Below, one piece after another: positions 44,345 through 53,423 of a stretch of DNA of 64,000 nucleotides (within the stretch, counting starts at the first letter, position 1; each line of letters opens with the position of its first letter). A program made the position numbers and the translations under genes. The notes beneath the pieces were generated by a model that had not been told where the DNA came from, searched no databases, and saw nothing but the letters and a program-made list of their open reading frames with translations. This stretch comes from Miscanthus floridulus (Eukaryota; Streptophyta; Magnoliopsida; Poales; Poaceae). The stretch lies in the NCBI RefSeq assembly GCF_019320115.1, contig NC_089591.1, positions 60,315,702 through 60,379,701 on the forward strand. The letters are read 5' to 3'.

Positions 44345-47103
44345 CGGTGCCAGCCCTAGGGGTAGGGCACGAGGTGCGATGGCCAAGGGCCCAAGCGGAG
44401 GAGGGGCCCAAACCCAGGTATATAAACCGTCAGGTCCTATAGTCCATTAGACATTAACAAACTAATGAGAAGAGAGACATAGAACTAACTAAGTGGTCCA
44501 AAAAGACAACATCGGTATTTCTTTTCTAGTTTCCTTTCTCCACGGCCCTCGGGTAGAGAGGAGGCGAGAAGTCACGCTGCACACAATACACTCTGATCGT
44601 GAGTTCGCGACGTGCGCCTTACACACGCGGAGCTGGCGAGCCGCTAAAAGCTCTAGTTTGGTTTTGGTGAATTGATGAAACCCTAAGTGCTAACCTAGTT
44701 TATCAAGTGATCATGAGATATGTAGCATATTCCAAGTGGTGAAGCAAATGAAGATCATGACATGATGATGGTGATGCCATGGTGATGATCAAGTGCTTGG
44801 ACTTGAAAAGAAGAAAGAGAAAAATAAAAGGCTCAAGACAAAGATATAAATAGTATGAGCTATTTTGTTTTAGTGATCAAGACACTTAGAGAATATGATC
44901 ACATTTAGGTTCGATAGCCGTACTATTAAGAGAAGTGAAACTCGTATCGAAATACGGTTGTCAAAGTGCCACTAGATGCTCTAACTCATTGCATATGCAT
45001 TTAGGATCAAGTGGAGTGCTAACACCCTTGAAAAATATTTATGAAAATATGCTAACACATGTGCAAAAAGTGATATACTTGGTGGTTGGCACATTTGAGC
45101 AAGGGTTAGAAACTTCACCGACGGAGTGTCCGCCCGCAGAGTGCGGACAGTCCAACGGTGCCACCGACGTCCTAAACTTAAGTGAATGTGGTCATTGTAA
45201 GTGATCGGATGCTGGTCTCTGAAGGACCGGCACGTCCGGTCAGTAGCAGCAGAAGAAGCGCAACGTCAGTCGTCGACCAAATGCTGGCTGGCTGCGTCCG
45301 GTCACACTGACATGGTCATGCACAAGGGAAACGCCAAGTGACCGGACGCTGGGTGTGTCCGGTCGAGTATGACCGGACGTGTCCGGTCGTGAAAAATCGT
45401 CTCTGGATGCTTACTGGAAACGACCGGACGCTGAGGTCCAGCGTCCGGTCACTTTGAGCTGCTGCGTCCGGTCGTCACTTGACCGTTGAGATCGGGCGAT
45501 CAATATTTGAAGAGAAGGGACACGTGGCACGCATCGCGTGACTGGACGCTGAGGTCCAACGTCCGATCAATATGACCGGAGCGTCCGGTCACCCCGTGTT
45601 GTGTCAAGTGAAGGGGTACAACGACTCTATTTCGTGAGGGCTTCTATTTAAGCCCTATAGTCGGCTCAAGCTCACTTTTTTGGCTATTTACATTGATATA
45701 GCAACCTTATGAGCTTAGCCAAAGCCCTCCCACTCATCTTTATCATAGATTCAACATCTTTATAAGATTGGGAGAGAATCCAAGTGCATTGCTTGAGTGT
45801 TTGCATCTATAAGCACTTGGTGTTCGTGTTTCGCTGCGGGATTCGCTTGTTACTCTTGGTGGCGGGTGGTTGCCGCCACCTAGATGGCTTGGAGCAGCGA
45901 GGATCGTCGAGCGAAGGTTGGTGATTGTCTCCGGCTCCGATCGTGGTGATTGTGAGGGGTTCTTGACCTTTCCCCGGTGGACAGCCAAAATATACTCTAG
46001 TGGATTGCTCGTGGCTTGTGTGATCCTCATCTTGTGTTGGTTGTGCGGCACAGGGTTTGGCGTGTGATACCAATTAGCGCGTGAACCTCCAAGTGAGTGA
46101 ATCACCACAACGAGGACTAGTTTGCCGGCAAGCAAGTGAACCTCGGTAAAAAATCATTGTGTCATCATTTGATTCCGAGGTGATTGGTCTTTATTGGTAT
46201 TCATTCTTGTGATTGATTGACTCCTTTCTCAACACGACGATATAAATAAATTGCTCACTCTCTTTACTTTACCATAAACTAGTTGCCAAGCTCTTTAGTG
46301 TAGCTAGTTGTGAGAGCTTGTTAGTTTGGTTAGTGTGGCTCTTTAGTTAGCCTTTGAGAGCACATTAACTTAGTGTAGTGTCATAGTTTTTGTGTGGATA
46401 GAAACTATATAAACTAGAATTGTGGTAGGTGGCTTGCTATTTTAGTAGGCTAGCGCAACACTTGCTTCGCCTCATAATTATCTAACCGGTTTGTTAAGTG
46501 TTGTTGTAGAAATTTTTAATAGGCTATTCACCCCCTCTAGCCATTAGGACCTTTCAGCCGCGCTGCCATGAAGAGTTAGACTACCGGAGACATGGATACG
46601 GCGCATGAGGATGGCGACCAGGCAGGGCTCCACGACGATGACATCTTGATTCTTGGCTTCTTACGAATTACGATCACCGGTCAGTTGTTTAGGCTCAATG
46701 TATTTTTTTCTTTTTATTTTTAATCCAAATTAATTATCTGTATAGTATTCCAGACTTCTAGTACTTTGTACCCATAGAGTTATATTTTTCTTCTAATTTA
46801 TGTGTTAGAATTTTAGAATATTACCTAAGAAACATTTGTCATGGGTGAGAAAAGAAAACGAATATATTACTTTTTTAATCTACATTGTTCCTCGATAATT
46901 ATCATACATCTACAAATATATTGTTTAATCTATATTGTTCCTCGATAATTATCAGACATGTTAAATTAAAAATATGTTATTGAATTTTCTTTCATTTTGT
47001 AAGTAAAATTAGTGCCTATATATTATCAGATCTTATACATGGTCAAGCGAGGCCGTTGAGACGAGATCGCCGGAGGGCCCTTAAAATCCTTGGACCGGCA
47101 CTG
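44345..47103. mobile_element. hAT-type non-autonomous element
   Basis: A perfect 8-bp target duplication ATTAGGAG lies at 44337-44344 and 47104-47111. The inverted ends are CGGTGCCAGCCCTAGG and CAGTGCCGGTCCAAGG (right end, complement). Eight-bp duplications and CAGTGCCGG-type ends are typical of hAT. Without the nested solo LTR it is about 840 bp, AT-rich and without a transposase. Confidence 0.82.
44645..46556 (+). mobile_element. Solo LTR of the element B family inside the hAT element
   Basis: 1912 bp, TAAAAGCTCTAG...GGACCTTTCA, with a perfect target duplication GCCGC (44640-44644 and 46557-46561). It contains the clearest hairpin of the family, GACCGGACGCTG with CAGCGTCCGGTC (about 45422-45450), and a TATTTAAGCCCT promoter near 45650. 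It begins TA instead of TG, like the 5' LTR of element B. Confidence 0.9.
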
Positions 47104-47171
47104 ATTAGGAGTAACTTGGAAAGAGCCTATTCTACTTTTCCGCCGGCGTGACGCCCAAACACTATCGTCGT

Positions 47172-48603
47172 TGTAAGGAAAATGAACCCTAGGTCCATTT
47201 ACTTTGGATTTCGGTGTTTGATGACCAACACAACCAAATTGGACTAATGAATTTGTAAGTGTTTGTTTTGTAGTTCAATAGGGTGCAAGACGTGACTTGG
47301 ATAAAGACGACGTGATGATCAGATGATCAACACCACAAGCAAGACCTCAGGAGCACAAGAAAAGACCCAAGGTATCAAGCAAAGTCTAAGCATGAAGATA
47401 AGAACCAAGTCGCACGAAAGATCGCGAAGAAACGAGCTCACAGAAGCGATCGGACGCTGGACCGGACGCTGGAGGAAAGTGACCGGACGCTGACGAAAAG
47501 CGACCGGACGCTCCGATCAGAGGCTCGGCAACAGCAGTAGCGACCGAACACTAGACCGAACGCTGGTGGCAAACCGACCGGATGCAGGACAGCAGCGTCC
47601 GATTGAGTATAGAGAGGTTCCAGAGCGATGAACTTTCGACCAGACACATCCGGTGGCAAGTGACCGGACACTGGCAGTGTTTGATTAGTTATTCGTGGCT
47701 CCAACGGTCGGAACGACCGGACACGTCTGGTCAAGACGTGATCAGCGTCCGGTCAGTAGCAGAAAAGTGGGACTTCATCTCCAACGGCTACTTTATCAGT
47801 GGGGCTTATAAATACAACCCTCAACCGGCCATTTGTGACGTGTGGAGCTGAGAAAACATATCAAGGGTGTTGATATACCATTTTAGTGATCTCCACTTGC
47901 ATAGTGCTTAGTGTTTCATTAGGTGAGTAGCGTAGGTGCTTTGCGAAGTGCTTAGGTTGATTAGACCACCGCTTATGCGCTTGCTCTAGGTTTAGGCCTA
48001 GTGTTTAGTGAGGTTTACATACCTCTTACCACTCGGTACTTGCGAGCACCATTGTTGTATATCGGAGGGGCTTGTAGTCTTGTGAAATCACACCAACCGC
48101 GTTTGTGGCGTGGCCGCCACCGTGTACCGGAGCGAACAAGACCCGTGGTGTTTCAGCCGAAAGCTTGATAGTGAAGACGGCGGGGAGCATCCGGGAGAGG
48201 CTTACCGGAAGGCACGTCGGAGACCCACTTGCGCGTGGGGAAGGCCCGAGGCTATCCACGGAGTTACCCGACCGGGAGCTTAGCCCTTGCGAGGGATTCT
48301 TTGCGAGGGGCTCCAACGAGGACTAGGGAAAAGCTTGCGCGCTTCTCGATACCTCGGTAAAAATATCGGAGTCATCGACGGGAGTTTGCATATCTCTACC
48401 TTACTCTTTAGCTTCCGCATTTACATTATTTGTATTACTTCTTTTGCGGTAGAGATAGCAACACACTAGTAAAACCGTAGTTGCACATTAGATAGTTTAT
48501 ATTTTGCATAGGTTTTGCTAGATTTAGAAAAAGAGGCCATAGTTTAGAGTTAGAATTTTAAGTTGCGTAATTTACCCCCTCTTAGACGTCACGGTTCTCT
48601 ACA
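47172..48603 (+). mobile_element. Solo LTR of a third retrotransposon family
   Basis: 1432 bp, TGTAAGGAAAATGAACCC...GTCACGGTTCTCTACA, flanked by GTCGT/GTCAT (47167-47171 and 48604-48608, one transition). It has an array of GACCGGACGCTGG words (47450-47760) upstream of CTTATAAATACAACCC (about 47805), the likely TATA box. No internal region is present. The family is unknown to me. Confidence 0.75.
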
Positions 48604-49631
48604 GTCATCACGGCCGGCCGACGTGCTAACTCCACAGAGGTACTGTGCTGCGTCGTCTGCGTGCGTGTACACTGGCCAGCGCGCTGTTGGGACCATCGCT
48701 TCTCGGCCGGATGCTCCTGCACGGCGGTGAGCTCTTCACCATGCCGGAGGGGTGGGTGCAGATAACCACCATCGGTGGGTACGACTTCATGCTGCAAATC
48801 TTCGTCATCGGCGTGAAGACGGACCTGGGCATGATCGTCAAGTCCAGCAAGAAGGCCGTGGCCATCGCCTTCTTCGGCACCATCACGCCGCACCTGGCCA
48901 TGTACGTTGCCGGCGCCGTGCTCAAGCCGCGCGTGCCGGTGGCGTGGAAGGCCACCTCCATGCTCACCAACCTCAACGTGTGGTGGTCGCTCTCGGTCTT
49001 CATCGTCGTGTGCTGCATGTTTGAGGACCTCAATCTGCTCTCCTCCAAGCTCTGTCGCCTCGCCATGTCCGCTGCGCTCATCGATGACTTGGCCAACTTC
49101 TCCATCGCGGGCGTCACGTCTTACCTCCTGGCGCCATCCCCTCGGAGAAGATCCAGTCGGGCGGCCCGTTTTGGGAGCCGACGGGCGAGGACGCCCCGCG
49201 GCCTGTGCGGGGGAAGAAGCTGCACGCGCCAGTTCGGCCTTTGCCTCCTCCGCGACGTGAGCTGGCCGGCGCGAAGCTAGGCGAGGGCGCCCCGTTGCCT
49301 CCACTACGCCACATCGGGCTGCCGGAGGGCGCGGCTGCCCCAACGCCACCGCGCCGTGTCGGACCTCCAGCGGGCACGGGCACCCCGCGTCCACCGCTGC
49401 GCGATCTGCAACCGGCGGCCGCGGCCGCCCCGCATCCTCCGCGTGGGGCCGTGGGGGCGTGCGTGGCCGGCCCTGGCCGCCGCCGGCCGATCCCTCCTCC
49501 GCCTCTGCCTGCGTGACACGGCGCATGCGAGTAACCAAGGGGCAGGGGTATTTTGGTCTCCCTCGAAACGAACTGAAAAGTTGAACACAGTCAATTAACA
49601 GATGCCTGGTCGAAATGGACGGTAGTGCCAT
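48582..49631 (-). CDS. Hypothetical 349-codon frame starting in the element's TIR, antisense to the CHX fragment
   Basis: The ATG at 49631 lies within the right inverted end (ATGGCACTACCGTCCATTTC). The frame runs without a stop through the GC-rich cargo, antisense to the CHX fragment, and ends inside the neighbouring solo LTR. The product is Arg/Pro/His-rich with loose repeats (GRPRPP, GQPRPPAAR) and no known domain. Its length may only reflect high GC content. It is listed because Mutator ends can drive transcription inwards. Probably not a real protein. Confidence 0.2.
   Translation of the reverse strand: MALPSISTRHLLIDCVQLFSSFRGRPKYPCPLVTRMRRVTQAEAEEGSAGGGQGRPRTPPRPHAEDAGRPRPPVADRAAVDAGCPCPLEVRHGAVALGQPRPPAARCGVVEATGRPRLASRRPAHVAEEAKAELARAASSPAQAAGRPRPSAPKTGRPTGSSPRGWRQEVRRDARDGEVGQVIDERSGHGEATELGGEQIEVLKHAAHDDEDRERPPHVEVGEHGGGLPRHRHARLEHGAGNVHGQVRRDGAEEGDGHGLLAGLDDHAQVRLHADDEDLQHEVVPTDGGYLHPPLRHGEELTAVQEHPAEKRWSQQRAGQCTRTQTTQHSTSVELARRPAVMTVENRDV
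48635..49165 (+). pseudogene. Captured CHX cation/H+ antiporter fragment
   Basis: The plus strand encodes an internal part of a plant CHX-type Na+(K+)/H+ exchanger: LGPSLLGR, LFTMPEGWVQITTIGGYDFM, LQIFVIGVKTDLGMIVKS, AVAIAFFGTITPHLAM and TNLNVWWSLSVFIVVCCM. It ends near AGVTSYLLA, and one base out of frame the text resumes as PSEKIQS around 49140-49165. Only a membrane-domain piece is present, with no start, no C-terminal domain and a frameshift. Lying between Mutator-type ends, it is best read as a gene fragment captured by the element. It begins just after a solo LTR, so the left part of the capture may have been altered. Confidence 0.8.
49166..49560. other. GC-rich cargo of the Pack-MULE-like element
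   Basis: High-GC sequence with imperfect repeats (CCACTACGCCACATCGGGCTGCC, CCACCGCGCCGTGTCGGACCTCC and CCACCGCTGCGCGATCTGCA types, about 57 bp apart). The origin was not recognised. A minus-strand open frame crosses it (see the separate entry). Confidence 0.5.
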
Positions 49632-51230
49632 TTAGAAAAGAAAATTGCAATTTGGTGCTATATAAGAAAGTTCGATCTTTTTAGTGCCAAATATGAAAGA
49701 CTGATTTGTTTCAATGCCAAATACATAATTCTCTCCTCTACTAATAATGTTTTGATGAACGTGACACGGTGGTCTTCTTTGGAGCCGACAAGATGCTATA
49801 TGAATATTTGGAGTAACTTAAACCATATCCAAAACCATACACTACATCTCCAGTGTAAAAACGATATGTTCTCCCAGGGTAACCACGTGAAGGGTCAGCT
49901 CTCATGTTCATATCAGTCATCGGAATAGCAGTAAAGGATTCGGGATACCAAGTTATAGGCAGCTTTCCTCCTGTTATTACAGCACCCACTAGATTAGTCC
50001 AGCGGCCACCACGAATTTTTCATTGCAGTAGTCATATTTTAAGAGGTTACTCACTCACCTGGGTTGTACTCTCCAAAAAGAATTTCTGGAAGGACTTGTC
50101 CACCAACCTCGCCAGGATATCCGAGCCAAAGAATGCTTGCAATTCGTGGATCTTGCTTTGCAAATGAAACATCAACAGGACCACCACCCCAGAGAACCAA
50201 CACAAGGGGCTTCTTCGCTACACTAGCAATGGCATGTATTAGGCTCATCTGCTTGCCTGGAAGTAGAAGGCTCACTCTATCGAAGTCTTCATGCTCTTCT
50301 GTCAGGTTCAAGCCAGCAACTACAACAACAATATCGGCTCTTTTAGCTGCTTCAATAGCTTCGATAAAACAAATCTGTTGAGTTGCACAACACATCCTTG
50401 CATCCAGCAGCAAAGGTTGTTTGTGTAGCATAGGCTTGAATGCCCTTGAGGAAGGTCGTAGGATTCCAGGGTACACCTGAATAAAGTGAATATAATGTTA
50501 AAATGCATGCAAAATAATAAGTTAAGCAAATGTTCATTTGAGGCAGTGGTGTGAAACCTGTATAGTCTCCACCCATCGCATAAGCGTCATTTGCGGATGG
50601 TCCAATGGTGGCAACATGTCTAACTTCGCTTCTCTTCAGAGGCAAAAAACTATGGTCATTCTTCAAAAGGACAGCACCCTGCCTTACAGCTTCTGCTGCA
50701 AGCTCTCCATGCTCTTTCATGCACACATTGTTGGGTCCTAGTTGAGTGAACCATTCGTTGTTGGGCTTATCAAATATTCCAAGACGCAATTGAGCAGAGA
50801 ATAGATTAAAAAGGGCACGGTCGATATCTTGTTCTTGAACCTTTCCCTTCTCAACTGCTGACTTAGTATGCCGAACTAGGAAAGAACCACAGTTGATATC
50901 CATTCCTTCAAAAAAATGGCAGATGACGTTCTAAGAAATTTAGTTTGACAAGACATCGAAACCTCCGAACAGCAAGGTTCTCAAGGAATCACTGGAAACA
51001 GAAAGGAGAAGCCTCAAAGCGGAACAAGTATGTAAATATCTTTGCAGTATTGGGGGTTACCAAAGTCCAAAACAAGGCTTACATCAGTTGGACTTGACTA
51101 CCATTTTTCCTACATACTCATAGTATCTACTTTTGAGATGCTAGATTTGACTGCCCTAAAAAAATGCTAGATTTGACTGAGAAGCCACTTCTAATCTACA
51201 AAGAGAAACAAATCACGTGTTTCTCAGTAA

Positions 51231-51358
51231 GGGGCCGTTCGTTTATACCGTTCCCGGTCTTCACTGGTCAGGAACAGTTCCCGTGCTATAGAAAATAGTG
51301 AAGAAACGGAGAGAGCAGGAATAGATCTGGCCAGGAATTATTGTAACCGAACGAGGCC
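51231..51358. mobile_element. Tourist-like MITE (128 bp) in beta-xylosidase intron 3
   Basis: The ends GGGGCCGTTCGTTTATA and the complement of TTGTAACCGAACGAGGCC are flanked by TAA (51228-51230 and 51359-51361). It lies just downstream (in gene sense) of exon 3 and does not disturb the splice sites. Confidence 0.82.
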
Positions 51359-52752
51359 TAAGAGAGAAGGCTTGAGGATACTAACCTGCCTTAAGAACAA
51401 TTGCTATTGAATCTTCGCCTGATTTAGTGTATGTCTGGTTTTCATGAATAATTGCCACAGCATCACAATCAGATGTAATATACCTTGAGAGAATCAAATG
51501 AACACGGTAAACAAAAATGGAAATGCTGGATTTGGTGGTTCATATAATGAAATTCCTTGTCGTTCCTGAAATATTCTGTGGTCCAGGTCTCAACAGAGGC
51601 AAATTCAGAGGAAGAACAAGTAGCATACCCCTGGAAGCCCCATTCATCCCTGGTCTTCTGCAGAAGATCTTTGTGAGCACACATAGGCACACCATTGACC
51701 TGGTTATATGCACACATCAAGCAGCTAGCACGAGCCTCCTGGATGCAGGTCTTGAAAGGCGGCTGGTATGTGTCTTCCAAATCTTGTGCATTTACCTGCC
51801 AGCAGTGGATTACAATCCCGACTTGCAAAGAAATATGGTGATTCCAAGGCTGTACTTCGACTTTGGAACTGAGCATATATATTTCTAAGCAGCAGAGTAT
51901 ATGAAGAGAGAGATTTTGAATTTTTTTTTTCAGTTCAGTTTACCACGAACATCTTAACGCGTCCTGGAGCAGAACATGTCAGTGTTTCTCTATATGCATG
52001 AGCCAAGATAAGATTGGCTGGTGGGTGTGCTATCTACCGAACTTCTTTAATCAAGATTATACAAGTTCAGAGAAATGAAGAGACGTGAATGTGTTCACCT
52101 TAGCATTGAAGGTCTACCTCGAGAAGCCTTCCCATTTCTCCATGTCATACGCTGTATAGTGCTTGCAGCACGCAGAGAGCCTAATTCTACCGTCCTTCCC
52201 CTGCTCCCCCTGGAACCCCTTGACATACTCGAGGGAGTACGCGGCGGCGACAGCGGGGTCCTCCCCGGACGTCTCCTGTCCGCGGCCCCACCTTGGGTCT
52301 CGGAAGATGTTGATGTTGGGCGCCCAGTACGTGAGGCCGGCCTGGCCGGCGCTGTGCATGCCGAGGGCCTCCGTCGCGACGGCCTCGGCGACGGCGCGCC
52401 ACAGCGAGCGGTTGAAGGCGGCGGTGGACAGGATGACCTGCGGGAAGGTGGTGGCGGCGTGGACGGGGCCCGAGGAGAAGTTGACCCCGGGCCCGTTGTC
52501 GGCGAGGCCGTGGAGCGACTCGGACCACCACTGGTAGGGCGGGATGCCCAGGCGCGGGACCCCGCCCGCCGTGTTGGACAGCTGCGCGATCTTCTCGTCC
52601 AGGGTGAGCAGCGAGACGAGCGCGCGCGCGCGGGCCGGGATGGAGAGCGACGCGTCGCAGAACGGGTAGGCGCTGGCCGAGTAAGGCGACACGCACGGGC
52701 GCGCGGCGGCGCCGGCGCAGCAGGCGAGGAGGCGGAGGAGGGCGAGAAGCAT

Positions 52753-53423
52753 GGCGAACAAGGCCTTAATCTATGGCTCTCTAGTTAAAGGGAAATCGTG
52801 ATGCTGCCGTGTAATCACACTTTGAGTCGTCGTATTCACATGTATAGTGCAATTCTTAATCCCTAATGCGGCTTGATAGTTTGATGGCTTATATGAGCCC
52901 AATCTACAGACTCGATGAAGCGGGCAAGCTCTAAATACAAGATAGTTATTGTGGGCTTTGTTCCAACCTTGCAAGTTCCACGAGCGATCATCAACGGCAT
53001 TGCTGATAGCACACCTCCAACCTTAGAGTTGAATTCTTCCGTTTAAAAAACAAAACTCAAATCATATTGACCTACACAAGGGTTTACAACGAAAAACCAG
53101 CAGCAGTTGCTACAATAAGTAATTAAGCATCTCTACCACCAACAACTTGCTCAAAATATGTGCTTCAACAACAAAACAATCGACCACGGCAAAAACCTTA
53201 ATAAAGAGGGAAAAACCAATCACCACCAAGTCCCATAAAGACAGTCCTAAATTCATCACTAACCTGAGAAGATCAGACGACAACATATCCTTTAGATTGG
53301 ATAGGACACAAAAGGTCCTTTTTGCTTCCATGAATTATTGTCGTGGTTTTAATTTCTCACCTCTAACTCTAAAACTGAGCAAACTGACTCTCAACCCTAA
53401 ATAAAGTTTAAGTTACCGCCTTC
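52753..53423. other. Upstream region of the beta-xylosidase gene
   Basis: AT-rich DNA between the xylosidase ATG and the gypsy LTR. It should hold the promoter, but no clear TATA box or element could be assigned. Only about 670 bp separate the start codon from the retrotransposon. Confidence 0.5.

Larger units (their letters stand above)
43940..49735. mobile_element. Mutator-like (Pack-MULE type) element in beta-xylosidase exon 6
   Basis: Inverted ends of about 125 bp begin GAG(G/A)(A)AATTATGTATTTGGCA and continue through TATTTGGCACTA to AATGGCACTRCCGTCCATTT. The flanks TTCTACCGA (43931-43939) and CTCTACTAA (49736-49744) form a 9-bp target duplication with three transition differences, so the insertion looks old. 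Cargo at 48604-49560 includes a cation/H+ antiporter fragment and GC-rich sequence, as in Pack-MULEs. No transposase was found. A hAT element and an unrelated solo LTR are nested inside. Confidence 0.75.
43572..52752 (-). pseudogene. GH3 beta-D-xylosidase gene, disrupted
   Basis: Six minus-strand exons with consensus splice sites: 52752-52099, 51795-51629, 51483-51386, 50905-50558, 50476-50059, and a last exon 49970-49745 continuing at 43930-43572. The product starts with a signal peptide ([19 protein letters not shown]). It has the GH3 N-terminal domain ([30 protein letters not shown]) and the nucleophile motif TSDCDAV in exon 3. The C-terminal GH3 domain has LLLPGKQ and GGPVDVSFA, followed by a fibronectin-III-like end. 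Such enzymes trim xylan and arabinoxylan in the cell wall. Lesions: TAG at 52116-52114 in exon 1, where Tyr is expected (FSR-stop-TFNAK); one extra base near 50365 in exon 5; and a 5.8-kb insertion in the last exon, with the frames not matching across it. No functional product is expected. Confidence 0.88.

Noticed and set aside
48582..49631. Calling the 349-codon antisense frame a confident gene.
   Set aside because: It is antisense to an antiporter fragment, has no domain and ends in an LTR. It is kept only as a low-confidence feature and a hypothesis.
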